Assembly: GCF_963675985.1 (NCBI RefSeq)
Contig: NZ_OY780958.1
Location: 992,001-1,056,000, forward strand
Length of the DNA: 64,000 nt
Reading direction: 5' to 3'
From: an uncultured Roseibium sp.
Lineage (GTDB): Bacteria > Pseudomonadota > Alphaproteobacteria > Rhizobiales > Stappiaceae
The position numbers and the translations under genes are program-made. The notes beneath the pieces were generated by a model. The model saw only the letters and a list, made by a program, of their open reading frames with translations. It was not told where the DNA came from and did not search any database. Below, in pieces: positions 44,978-53,558 of this stretch (within the stretch, counting starts at the first letter, position 1; every line of letters begins with the position of its first letter).

Positions 44978-47263
44978 ATGACCTTTGTAGAAAGACGATT
45001 TGCCGAAAGGCCTTATCGCAGATGGCCGGTTTCGCGGATGCGGATCGGCAGAGGGGCCGGGATCGCGGTGCTTGCCCTTGGTTTGTCTCTGGCGGGTGTG
45101 GCATTGGCCCGGGCAGCCACGGAGGACGATCTGGGCGGTACGGTGGTGGCCGAAGCCGGCGGGAAGGAAATCAACCTGCCGCTTTTAAAGTCCGACTACG
45201 ATGTCTCCGTCGAGGGCGATCTGGTTCACGTGTCGCTGACCCAGAGCTTTATCAACCCGACCGGATTCGCACTCAACGCCACCTATCTGTTTCCGCTGAA
45301 CCAGAAGGCGGCCGTGCACGGCATGCGCATGGAGCTGGATGGCGAGACCATCGTGGCGCAGATCCGTCGCAAGGAAGAGGCGGAAGCCAGGTTCCAACAG
45401 GCCAAGGCGGAGGGCAAGGCGGCATCCCTCCTGACTCAGCACCGGCCGAACATGTTCACACAGGACATCGCCAACCTGATGCCCGGCAAGACGGTGCAGA
45501 TCACCATCGACTATGTGCAGGCGGTGCCGAAGATCGACGGCGCCTATGAGCTGGTCATCCCCATGGTGGTTGGCCCGCGCTATGAACGGGCACCTGAGGC
45601 GGTGGCCGCTGACGAGGCGCGTAAAGATCAGGACCGGTTGGCGGCCGGTGACGATCGCGAGGCCCCGCGTGACGTGAAGGTGGTCTCCGGCTGGCAGATC
45701 GACAAGCTACCCGCCTATCCGGGAGTCATCGGCCATGATGCGCCGGAGGAGATCGACCCGAACCGGGTGGGCCTCAAGCTCTCCCTGAAGGCGCCGATGC
45801 CGATCGGGGCGGTGTGGAGCGACAGCCACGCGCTGGAAATTGTCGGCGGCGAGAAAGAAAAGACCGCCCGGTTCAAGACCGGACGTGCGATCGACAACCG
45901 GGATTTCGTGCTGCGTTACGAACTGGCTACTGAGAGCGACGTGGCGGCGGGGATCAGCAGTCATTACGACGCGAAGACGGGTGGCACCTTTTCGCTGCTG
46001 ATCGAACCGCCGAAGGTGCCGGAGCCGGAGACGGTTGCCCGGCGGGAACTGGTGTTCGTACTCGATACATCCGGCTCTATGGGCGGCGAACCGATGAGGG
46101 CGAGCCAAGCCTTCATGGAAGCGGCCATCAAGGCGCTGCGCCCGGACGACTATTTCCGCATCCTGCGTTTTTCCAACAGTACGTCCCGGTTCGCGGCGCG
46201 GCCGTTGCAGGCAACTGAGGGAAATCGGCGCAAGGCGCTCAACTTCGTGGCAGGGCTCTCGGCCGGTGGCGGCACGGAGATGAATGCCGCTATCAACGCG
46301 GCCTTCGATGAACCCCAGCCAGCAGACACGACCCGTATCGTCGTGTTCCTGACTGACGGCTATATCGGCGACGACCGCAACGTGATCGCTACTGTCGCAA
46401 GCCGGATCGGCCAGGCGCGGCTCTATGCCTTCGGCATCGGGACTAGCGTGAATTGCTTCCTGCTGGATGGCATGGCAAAGGAGGGGCGGGGCTATGCGCG
46501 CTATGTGGGATTGGGAGAAACCTCCTACGAGGCGGCGCAATCCTTTGCCGCTTCCCTCAAGACGCCGGTGCTGACCGACATTTCCATCGACTGGAACGGA
46601 CTGGAGGTAAAGGACCAGACGCCTGCGAAGATTCCGGATCTGTTCAAGGGAGGAGCCGTGCGCGTGCTTGGCAAATACGTGCCGAGGGGTGGCGGTTCCC
46701 ATCAGATCTTCCTCAACGCGCTGGTCAATGGCCACAAGGCGCGGATGCCCCTTAGCCTGGATCTGACGGAGGACGAGGGCGGAGAGAACGGTGGGACATC
46801 CGCCTTGCCGGTCATCTGGGCGCGGGAGCGGATCTTCGACCTGAACCGGGCTTATACAATCGGAGGTGCCAGGGACGGACGGTTGAAGGACGACATCGTC
46901 CAGCTTGGGCTTACCTATTCGCTGCAGTCGCGCTTTACGTCCTACGTGGCGGTTTCGGAAAAGCCGGTGAATCCGCAGCCCCGCAGTGCGGTGCAGGCGT
47001 CCGTGCCTCTGCCCAAGGTGGCGGGCGTTTCGACCAATGCCTATCCGTCGCTCAACCTGAGTGGCAGTTCCGCACCGGAACCGGAAGGCATGCTTGGGGC
47101 AATGATGGTGCTGCTTGCCGCGGCTGTCCGCTTCCGCCGGAAGCTGCGCGGTGCGGTTCGGAGCCTGCGCCAGCGGCTGACGGGCGCAAGGCGGGAGCCG
47201 GACCCGGACACGTCGCTGCCGCGGAGCCTGCGCCGGGACGGCTGGTGGCTGGAAAGCCGGTAA
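44978..47263 (+). CDS. VIT and von Willebrand A domain surface protein with PEP-type C-terminal sorting signal
   Basis: 761 residues from the ATG at 44978 (GAAAGGAAAC before it). A signal anchor or peptide lies at about 22-45. The VIT domain follows (about 50-180; RRKEEAEARFQQAKAEGKAA, then RPNMFTQDIANLMPG). The vWA domain begins near residue 355 with the MIDAS motif DTSGSMGG (about 363). Near 699 comes APEPEG, a hydrophobic stretch MLGAMMVLLAAAV and then RFRRK, an exosortase sorting signal; a further 45 mostly basic residues follow, which is unusual. This matches the marine sortase-target family (VIT plus vWA) in which some lineages use an LPXTG-type sortase. It is the likely sole substrate of the neighbouring exosortase. 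Confidence 0.88.
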   Translation: MTFVERRFAERPYRRWPVSRMRIGRGAGIAVLALGLSLAGVALARAATEDDLGGTVVAEAGGKEINLPLLKSDYDVSVEGDLVHVSLTQSFINPTGFALNATYLFPLNQKAAVHGMRMELDGETIVAQIRRKEEAEARFQQAKAEGKAASLLTQHRPNMFTQDIANLMPGKTVQITIDYVQAVPKIDGAYELVIPMVVGPRYERAPEAVAADEARKDQDRLAAGDDREAPRDVKVVSGWQIDKLPAYPGVIGHDAPEEIDPNRVGLKLSLKAPMPIGAVWSDSHALEIVGGEKEKTARFKTGRAIDNRDFVLRYELATESDVAAGISSHYDAKTGGTFSLLIEPPKVPEPETVARRELVFVLDTSGSMGGEPMRASQAFMEAAIKALRPDDYFRILRFSNSTSRFAARPLQATEGNRRKALNFVAGLSAGGGTEMNAAINAAFDEPQPADTTRIVVFLTDGYIGDDRNVIATVASRIGQARLYAFGIGTSVNCFLLDGMAKEGRGYARYVGLGETSYEAAQSFAASLKTPVLTDISIDWNGLEVKDQTPAKIPDLFKGGAVRVLGKYVPRGGGSHQIFLNALVNGHKARMPLSLDLTEDEGGENGGTSALPVIWARERIFDLNRAYTIGGARDGRLKDDIVQLGLTYSLQSRFTSYVAVSEKPVNPQPRSAVQASVPLPKVAGVSTNAYPSLNLSGSSAPEPEGMLGAMMVLLAAAVRFRRKLRGAVRSLRQRLTGARREPDPDTSLPRSLRRDGWWLESR

Positions 47264-47295
47264 GGCAGGGGGCATTGCCTCAAAATCAGCTCCTC

Positions 47296-47380
47296 ATCCC
47301 CGGGGCTCGGCTCCGGGGATCCATGCCGTTCCCGTGCCGCCAAGCAGTACGGGACTGTATCGTGAGGGAGCGGCATGGAT
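47296..47380. repeat. Intergenic palindromic cluster
   Basis: Two perfect inverted repeats: ATCCCCGG (47296-47303) with CCGGGGAT (47313-47320), and ATCCATGCCG (47319-47328) with CGGCATGGAT (47371-47380). It fills most of the gap between the VIT/vWA gene and the response regulator and may be a second type of interspersed repeat or a terminator. Confidence 0.6.
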
Positions 47381-47497
47381 GCCTTGGTCAAGCCATGGCA
47401 TGGCGATGGGGAAAGGGCGCGTGCCATCACCTCGCTGCAATCGCAGGGGACTGGTATAAGCTTTCCATTCGGGCGGATTCTCTAAAGGGGACATATA

Positions 47498-48190
47498 TTG
47501 CGGGCCAGAACCATTCTTGTCGTCGATGACGATCCGCATATCCGTGATGTGATCTGTTTTGCGCTGGAGAAGGCGTCCTATCCTTACGAGGTCGCTGTGG
47601 ACGGGTTGGCGGCGGTACGCAAGGCGGCGGAGTGCGATCCGGCGCTGATCGTGCTCGACATCGGCCTGCCGGAGATGGACGGACTGGAAGTGTGCCGCCA
47701 CGTCCGCAAGAGTTCCGAAGTGCCGATCCTGTTCCTCTCGGCGCGCGACGAGGAGGTCGACCGGATCGTCGGGCTGGAGATCGGCGCGGACGACTACGTC
47801 ACCAAGCCGTTCAGCCCGCGGGAACTGATCGCCCGCATCGGTGCGATCCTGAAACGGTACAATAACGGCGGTGGCGCGCCCCAATCCGACGTGTTGAGCC
47901 GGGGCAAGCTGGAGATGGAGCGGGAGCATCACCGGGCGATCTTTGACGGGCGACCGGTCAGCCTGACGGCAATCGAGTTCAATATCCTGGCGATGCTTCT
48001 TGCCCGACCGCAGATGGTTTTCACGCGGGACCAGATCCTGCAGGGGGCCTACAAAGACAATATTCACGTGTCCGACCGGACCATCGACAGCCATATCCGC
48101 AATATCCGCGGCAAGATGAGTGCGGCCGGGTGCACGGATGCGATCGAGACGGTTCACGGGGTCGGTTTCCGGCTCGGGGCGTGCGCCTAG
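47498..48190 (+). CDS. DNA-binding response regulator, OmpR/CreB type
   Basis: 230 residues. The start is a TTG at 47498, supported by AAAGGGG seven bases upstream and by the receiver domain beginning at once (ILVVDDDPHIRDV). Receiver: acidic pair DDD, phosphoacceptor Asp in LIVLDIGLPEMDG, Lys in VTKPFSP. The EEVDRIVGLEIGADDYVTKP stretch is close to CreB. The C-terminal winged helix is SLTAIEFNILAMLL to TVHGVGFRLG. The kinase gene starts immediately after its stop. Response regulator plus kinase next to a sorting enzyme and VIT/vWA target is the layout of dedicated sortase systems, so it probably controls these genes. Confidence 0.92.
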   Translation: MRARTILVVDDDPHIRDVICFALEKASYPYEVAVDGLAAVRKAAECDPALIVLDIGLPEMDGLEVCRHVRKSSEVPILFLSARDEEVDRIVGLEIGADDYVTKPFSPRELIARIGAILKRYNNGGGAPQSDVLSRGKLEMEREHHRAIFDGRPVSLTAIEFNILAMLLARPQMVFTRDQILQGAYKDNIHVSDRTIDSHIRNIRGKMSAAGCTDAIETVHGVGFRLGACA

Positions 48191-49771
48191 ATGTTTCAAT
48201 CCTTCAGGGACAGGTGGAGGCCGCCACTCAGCGTGATCGTTGCCACGGTGCTCGGCATCATGCTGGTGGTGCCACTGGCGGGCATCGTATTCTTCCGGGT
48301 CTACGAGACGGAACTGATCCAGGCGACGGAGGCGGAGCTGATTTCCCAGAGTGCCGCGATTGCGGCGATCTCGGCGGAGCGGCTGACCGAACTGGGGGGA
48401 GCGGATCTGAAAACCGGTGTGGAAATGCCGCCGCGCCGGGACCGTTCCTACGAGGACGGGGATCCGGAAAGCCCATGGGCGGCTCTGAGGCCTCAACTGG
48501 ACCTGGCAAAGGCAACCGTCCTGCCGGCGCGGCCGGATCCACAAACGGCTTCCAGACCGGCCGATCCGGTCTATATGGCGATGGGGCAGTGGCTCGATCC
48601 GGTCCTCAGGGAGACGCAGAGGCGGACGCTGGCCGGGTTCAGGGTGCTCGATTTCAACGGTACCGTGATCGCCGGGCGGGATGATATCGGCCTTTCCTTT
48701 TCCGAGGTGCCGGAGGTGAAGGCTGCTCTTTCCGGCCGCTACGGCAGTGCGTTGCGCGAGCGCGTCGTCAACAATCCGCAACCGATCTATTCCATCAGCC
48801 GGGGGAGTTCGGTGCGAGTGTTCACCGCCCTGCCGATCGAGATCGACGGCCGGGTTGCCGGTGTCGTCTACGCTTCGCGCACGCCGAGCAACATCTTCCG
48901 AGAGATGTATCTGAAGCGCGAGGCCGTGCTCGGGGTTCTGGCCTTCGTGCTCGGGTCCACCTTCCTTGTGGGTTTCATCTTCCTGCGCGGGATTGCCGGG
49001 CCGATCCGGGCGCTGACGGCCCGGTCGCTCAGGATCGGCAACGGCGACCGGGACGCGATCCGACCGCTTGCCATCCACGGCAACCGGGAAATCCATGCGC
49101 TTTCCACCAGCATGCTCGACATGTCGCGCAAGCTGTTCGAGCGTAACGACTACATCAACACCTTCGCCACCCATGTGTCCCACGAATTGAAGTCGCCGCT
49201 GACCTCCATTCAGGGGGCGGCGGAACTGCTGCTCGATGGCGGAGATACCCTGTCGGAAGCCGAACGGGCGCGGTTTTTGAAAAACATCCTTCAGGACACC
49301 GAACGCGCGTCGCTGCTGCTCACCCGGCTCAGGGCGCTGGCACGGGCCGACAGTGTGGAGATCGGCGGCAGCTGCCGGCTGATGCAGGTGCTGGAGGGTG
49401 TTGCGGAACGGTTCAAGGGGGTGGAGATTGCCTGTCCGGCGGACTGCACCCTGCCGCTGTCGGAGGAAAATGCGAAGATCGTTCTGGAAAACCTGATCGA
49501 CAATTCCGCCAGCCATGGTGCGGAGCGAGTGTCCTTTGAAGCAAATCAAAATGACGGCACTCTTACGCTCCTCGTCTCCGACAATGGTGACGGTGTCTCG
49601 GAGGGCAACCGGAACCAGATCTTCGATCTGTTTTTCACCACCAGGCGTGAAGAAGGCGGAACGGGTATGGGCCTTGGTATCGTTCGCGCGCTGCTGAAAG
49701 CGCACGGCGGGACGATCGAGCTGGTGCCCGCGGGCGAGGGGGCTTGCTTCCGGATTCAATTGCCGGAGTAA
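48191..49771 (+). CDS. Membrane sensor histidine kinase of the exosortase locus
   Basis: 526 residues, its ATG directly adjoining the regulator stop. TM1 at about 16-38 and TM2 at about 254-276 enclose a 215-residue periplasmic sensor. A HAMP-like linker follows (GIAGPIRALTARSLRIGNGD). His331 in FATHVSHELKSPLTSIQGAA is the phosphorylation site; N-box NLIDNSASHG, G1 DNGDGV and G2 GTGMGLGIV complete the ATPase domain. The periplasmic domain might sense the state of the cell surface or the sorted protein; no known sensor fold is recognised. Confidence 0.92.
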   Translation: MFQSFRDRWRPPLSVIVATVLGIMLVVPLAGIVFFRVYETELIQATEAELISQSAAIAAISAERLTELGGADLKTGVEMPPRRDRSYEDGDPESPWAALRPQLDLAKATVLPARPDPQTASRPADPVYMAMGQWLDPVLRETQRRTLAGFRVLDFNGTVIAGRDDIGLSFSEVPEVKAALSGRYGSALRERVVNNPQPIYSISRGSSVRVFTALPIEIDGRVAGVVYASRTPSNIFREMYLKREAVLGVLAFVLGSTFLVGFIFLRGIAGPIRALTARSLRIGNGDRDAIRPLAIHGNREIHALSTSMLDMSRKLFERNDYINTFATHVSHELKSPLTSIQGAAELLLDGGDTLSEAERARFLKNILQDTERASLLLTRLRALARADSVEIGGSCRLMQVLEGVAERFKGVEIACPADCTLPLSEENAKIVLENLIDNSASHGAERVSFEANQNDGTLTLLVSDNGDGVSEGNRNQIFDLFFTTRREEGGTGMGLGIVRALLKAHGGTIELVPAGEGACFRIQLPE

Positions 49772-49778
49772 GCGGCCC

Positions 49779-51032
49779 CTACCGCAACAGGTCTTCTTCA
49801 AACGGGAACCGCGACAGCAATTCAACGCCGGTTTCGGTGATTAAAACCTGCTGTTCTAGCTTCACGCCCTCCTTGCCGCCTTCCGCGCCGATATAGCTTT
49901 CGACACAGAGCGTCATGCCCGGCAGGATTTCGCCGTCATAGCCTGCGTCCGGAAAGTCGCCGCGGTGGTAAAGGTAAGGATATTCTCCGGTCATGCCGCA
50001 GCCATGAGCGCTGAGATAATACCGGTTGGCATGAAAGATCTCCGGAATGTCCCAGGCGGCTTCGGCGTAGTCGCGGAAACTCATGCCCGGACGCAGGATC
50101 GCCATGTTGTGATGCAGCTGTTCGTAAGCGGTCTTGTAGAGCGTCCGCTGCTTGTCCGTCGGCCTTCCGGGGCCGGAATGGAAGGTGCGGGAGAAGTCTG
50201 CGTAGTACCCGTGGCAACCGACAACATCGGTATCGAGGGCGATCAGTTCGTCCGGCCCGATGACCGTATCGCCGGCTTCCTGGAACCAGGGGTTGGTTCT
50301 GGCGCCCGCGTTCAGGAGCCGGGTCTCCACGTAGTCGCCGTTCTGGGCGATGATCGACTGATGCATGATCGACCAGAGTTCGACCTCGGTCAGGCCGGGG
50401 CGGATCGCGTCGCGCAGCTTGCCGACACCGATCTCGGTAGCGCGCAGTGAGGCGATGACGCATTTCATTTCCTCATCCGACTTGATGGCGCGGGCCATTT
50501 CCACCGGTTCCTGTGCATCCACGATCTGAAACCCATGTGCGGCGAGAGCGATCGCGGCGCCGGCGTTCAACCGCTCAAGCCCGACCGTGGCCTCCGGACT
50601 GGCAAGCTCGATGATGAGGTCCGCCATCCCGGCGGCCCAATCCCGTTCCCGCTCGGCGATATGTGGCCCGGCTGCAACGAAACTGGCGGTTCTGGCGGGG
50701 CGCACCTCATCCACGGTTTCGAACCCGTCGGCGAGGTGCAGGCAGCCCGTGAATTCGAACAGGATCGACCGGTCGGCCGTCAGCAGCAGGTAACGTGAAG
50801 CGGCGTTGCGCATGGAGAAGACCTGCATGTTGCGGGTGCCGGTCGCGTAGCGGATGTTGACCGGGTCGCTCAGGATCACCGCATCGATGTTGCGCAGGGC
50901 CATTTCCGCCCGGACCCGCGCCTGCCGGTAGGCGCGGACCGCGACCAGATCGATCCCGTTTTCCGGACTGCGGTCCAGCGGGACAAGTTCCGTGAGATCG
51001 CTGCGTTCCGCATGCCAGTCGAGTTCCGCCAT
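49779..51032 (-). CDS. M24-family metalloenzyme, DddP-like (possible DMSP lyase) or Xaa-Pro peptidase
   Basis: 417 residues. Pita-bread fold with metal ligands Asp267, Asp269, Asp279, His343, Glu378 and Glu393. The D-x-D-9-D spacing in DTDVVGCHGYYAD is that of DddP, not the D-10-D of ordinary aminopeptidase P. NIRYATGTRNMQ, ETRLLNAGARTNPWFQEAG and GMTLCVESYIGAEGG also resemble DddP as I remember it. DddP cleaves dimethylsulfoniopropionate to DMS and acrylate. Close DddP relatives of unknown substrate exist, so lyase function is not certain. No DMSP or acrylate genes are adjacent; the neighbour is a divergent LysR gene. It ends 7 bases from the kinase gene. Confidence 0.75.
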   Translation of the reverse strand: MAELDWHAERSDLTELVPLDRSPENGIDLVAVRAYRQARVRAEMALRNIDAVILSDPVNIRYATGTRNMQVFSMRNAASRYLLLTADRSILFEFTGCLHLADGFETVDEVRPARTASFVAAGPHIAERERDWAAGMADLIIELASPEATVGLERLNAGAAIALAAHGFQIVDAQEPVEMARAIKSDEEMKCVIASLRATEIGVGKLRDAIRPGLTEVELWSIMHQSIIAQNGDYVETRLLNAGARTNPWFQEAGDTVIGPDELIALDTDVVGCHGYYADFSRTFHSGPGRPTDKQRTLYKTAYEQLHHNMAILRPGMSFRDYAEAAWDIPEIFHANRYYLSAHGCGMTGEYPYLYHRGDFPDAGYDGEILPGMTLCVESYIGAEGGKEGVKLEQQVLITETGVELLSRFPFEEDLLR

Positions 51033-51123
51033 GGAGACCTCCTTCTTGTCTGAGCGTTGGTATCACCGCGAGGGCAGGCCTGAAAATTGTGGAAAATTTC
51101 GTGCAAATGCATAACCTGGGGTT

Positions 51124-52035
51124 ATGAATCGATTTCGCAAAAACCTGCCGCCGCTGGACGCGCTGGTGTTTCTGGAGAGTGCCGGCAGGCACCAGAGTTT
51201 CACTGCTGCCGCCCGGGAGCTGAACGTGAGCCAGGCGGCGGTCAGCAAACGGGTACGGCAGCTTGAGGACTGGCTCGGCGTACCCCTGATCGAACGGGTG
51301 GGGCGGGGGATCCGGACGACACGGGAGGGCGACCGCCTCGTGAACCGGATCGGAATGAGTCTCGATTTTCTTGAGGAGACGATTGCCGATCTTAGAGCCC
51401 CCTCCCGGCCGTCGGTGCGGCTTGCGTCCATGAGTGCGCTGGCCATGTTCTGGCTGCAGGGTCGGCTTCGCGACTTCGCTCTCAGCGACCAGCCCTGCGA
51501 TATTGCGCTGATCCTGTCGGACAAGCCGTCGGACCTCCTGTCCGCAGATCATGACCTGGTGCTGATCTATGGCGACGGACGCTTTTCCGGATGGCAGGCC
51601 ACGCAGATCCTGCCCGAGAGGTTGCAGCCGGTTTGTGCGCCGTCGCTTCTTCGGGGCATCGATTTCGGCGATGGCTTCAACTCCCTGAAAGAGGTTACGG
51701 GTTTGCTGGATTTTCCCCGGTCCGGACCTGAGTGGATCGATTGGGGGCAATGGTCGCGTCTTCCGGGGGCGCCCGATATCACCGGCTGGCAGCGGACCGA
51801 ATGTGCGAACTATGCGCATTCGATCGGATCGGCGCTGCGCGGTGAGGGAATCGCGCTTGGCAGCCTGCCTCTGCTGTCTGACGAAGTCCGCAGTGGGCGT
51901 TTGTGTACGTTGTTGCCGGAGCCGATCACCACGTCCCGCGGGTACTGGCTTCTGCATCGGGATGAAAGGGCTGTCAGCGGCCCGGTTGCGGGCGTCAGGC
52001 GGTTCCTTTTGGAGGAAGCGGCTGAGGACGGTTAG
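51124..52035 (+). CDS. LysR-family transcriptional regulator (GcvA-like)
   Basis: 303 residues. DALVFLESAGRHQSFTAAAR and ELNVSQAAVSKRVRQLEDWL match the GcvA/TrpI subgroup. It is divergent from the DddP-like gene with 91 bases between starts (51033-51123), so control of that gene is likely. A partial dyad CATAACCTGGGGTTATG at 51109-51125 spans its start and could be an operator. Confidence 0.9.
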   Translation: MNRFRKNLPPLDALVFLESAGRHQSFTAAARELNVSQAAVSKRVRQLEDWLGVPLIERVGRGIRTTREGDRLVNRIGMSLDFLEETIADLRAPSRPSVRLASMSALAMFWLQGRLRDFALSDQPCDIALILSDKPSDLLSADHDLVLIYGDGRFSGWQATQILPERLQPVCAPSLLRGIDFGDGFNSLKEVTGLLDFPRSGPEWIDWGQWSRLPGAPDITGWQRTECANYAHSIGSALRGEGIALGSLPLLSDEVRSGRLCTLLPEPITTSRGYWLLHRDERAVSGPVAGVRRFLLEEAAEDG

Positions 52036-52139
52036 GCAACATCGACGCGAGGAGCCGGCCGTCTGGCTCGACGCTGTCATGCCGGGCTGTTACGTTGTGG
52101 CCGGACTGGATCCGACCTTGCCGGAGGGCTGTGGAGTTC

Positions 52140-52577
52140 ATGACAATGCAGGATAAAACCACGATGGAAATCACGGGGCGATGTTACTGCGGGTCGACAA
52201 CGATCCAGGCAGCGGGGAAGCCGCGAACCGTTGCCTATTGTCATTGTGCGGATTGCCGGCGCGTATCCGGCGCGCCGGTTGCCGCGTTCGCGGCTTTCGA
52301 CGAGGGGGCGGTGACGTTCAGCCCGACCGAGGGGCGTAAGGTGGCGGTCAATCCTGGCGTTGAACGCACATTCTGTCCGTCCTGCGGGTCTCCGATCGCC
52401 GGGCGTTACGACTACCTGCCGGGTCAGGTCTTTGTCTCTCTTGGCATCCTCGATCAGGCGGACGATATGGCGCCGGAGCTTCATGCCCATGAGGCGGAAC
52501 GTCTCAAATGGCTGCATATCGACGACGATCTGGAACGTGTCGGGTCAAGTTCGCGGGAACAACTCGCGCAATCGTGA
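52140..52577 (+). CDS. GFA-family (CENP-V/glutathione-dependent formaldehyde-activating-like) zinc protein
   Basis: 145 residues from the ATG at 52140 with GGAGGG upstream. Zinc motifs are visible: GRCYCGS, YCHCADCRRVSG and FCPSCGSPI. Family members bind two zinc ions; the formaldehyde role of the founder is disputed and most have no known substrate. Stands between a LysR gene and an acetyltransferase gene, same strand. Confidence 0.88.
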   Translation: MTMQDKTTMEITGRCYCGSTTIQAAGKPRTVAYCHCADCRRVSGAPVAAFAAFDEGAVTFSPTEGRKVAVNPGVERTFCPSCGSPIAGRYDYLPGQVFVSLGILDQADDMAPELHAHEAERLKWLHIDDDLERVGSSSREQLAQS

Positions 52578-52687
52578 CGAATGCCACGAGGAAGGCGCCT
52601 TTCGTTCGACGGTTCGTCTCCCATATGAACGGGGCTTTACCGTACTCCCTTCTCTTCAGGCCCCCTCTTCAGGCCCCAGTCCCTCCG

Positions 52688-53170
52688 ATGTCCCGCTCCA
52701 TTTCCGAAATCACCTTTGTCCGGCTGACCGAGGTGTCCCCTGACGAGATTATCGCTCATATGTCGGACCCGCGTGTCGGCGAGCACATGCCGCTTCTGAA
52801 GGGGGCTTGGGACCGGCAGGTTTGCAATGCATTTGTTGCGGCCAAGGAGGCGTGCTGGCAGCGGGACGGCCTCGGCCATTGGGCGATCCTCGAACATGGC
52901 GTCTATGTGGGATGGGGCGGGTTTCAAAAAGAAGGCGACGAATGGGATTTCGGCCTGGTTCTGACGCCTGGACGCTTCGGGCTCGGTGCGCGCATCGCCG
53001 CCAAGGCACTCGCTTTCGCCCGTCACGACGACCGTATTCCCTTCGTCACATTCCTTCTGCCGCCGTCAAGAAAACACTGGCGCTGGTTGGACAGGCTCGG
53101 TGCCGCCTTTGTCGGAGAGGTGGATCATGACGGCAATTCCTTTCTGAAATACCGTCTGGATACGATGTAG
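52688..53170 (+). CDS. GNAT-family N-acetyltransferase
   Basis: 160 residues from the ATG at 52688; longer in-frame starts add a non-conserved leader overlapping the GFA gene. SEITFVRLTEVSPDEIIAHM is a RimJ-like opening, HWAILEHGVYVGWGGFQKEG the central strands, and LTPGRFGLGARIAAKALAFA stands in for the acetyl-CoA loop. The loop lacks a strict Q/RxxGxG/A (RFGLGA), as often in this subgroup. Substrate unknown. Confidence 0.75.
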   Translation: MSRSISEITFVRLTEVSPDEIIAHMSDPRVGEHMPLLKGAWDRQVCNAFVAAKEACWQRDGLGHWAILEHGVYVGWGGFQKEGDEWDFGLVLTPGRFGLGARIAAKALAFARHDDRIPFVTFLLPPSRKHWRWLDRLGAAFVGEVDHDGNSFLKYRLDTM

Positions 53171-53558
53171 TCGTCGGGTGCCGGCGATGCGGAATCTCAT
53201 TGTCGAACCAATGGGTTGCGGCCTTTGAGGGCGAAGTGGCGCGTTCAGCGCTGGCCATCGGGACGTTGATCGAGACGGCGGTATTGCGGCCATTGGTCTG
53301 TCACCTATCGCCGAAGCAAAAGGTCCTCCCCGGATGGTTTCAGGAACCGGTCTTGAGATGTGGTGATCTCTTCCAAGACTTAAGCATACCTGAATGCCGG
53401 TTGACCGGATTTCTGCCGCAACCGCGGGAAGCTCCCGGAAGTGGAGCAATTGTTGCATCGCGTGCGGCTCCTGGACCCTAGACAGGACGAGCCGTCGACG
53501 GGACAAACGTCGCCGTCGGCGGGTCCAAGATGAACCTGAACCGAAAAGGTTGACTGTC
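53171..53558. other. Intergenic region, no gene seen
   Basis: 388 bases between the acetyltransferase and isochorismatase-like genes. Open frames here are short or are shadows; no repeat, tRNA or clear hairpin is visible. The promoter of the downstream secreted hydrolase gene should be near its right end. Confidence 0.45.

Noticed and set aside
47294..49825. 843-codon open frame on the minus strand across the regulator and kinase genes
   Set aside because: It is antisense to two genes with complete receiver, winged-helix, HisKA and HATPase motifs; its translation is Arg/Gly/His-rich with no recognisable domain, typical of high-GC shadows.
49779..51032. Firm call of dddP
   Set aside because: Metal-site spacing supports it, but the family has close non-lyase relatives and no DMSP genes are adjacent, so the symbol is withheld.
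50707..52080. 457-codon minus-strand frame overlapping the DddP-like and LysR genes
   Set aside because: Antisense to a convincing LysR gene and out of frame with the M24 gene.
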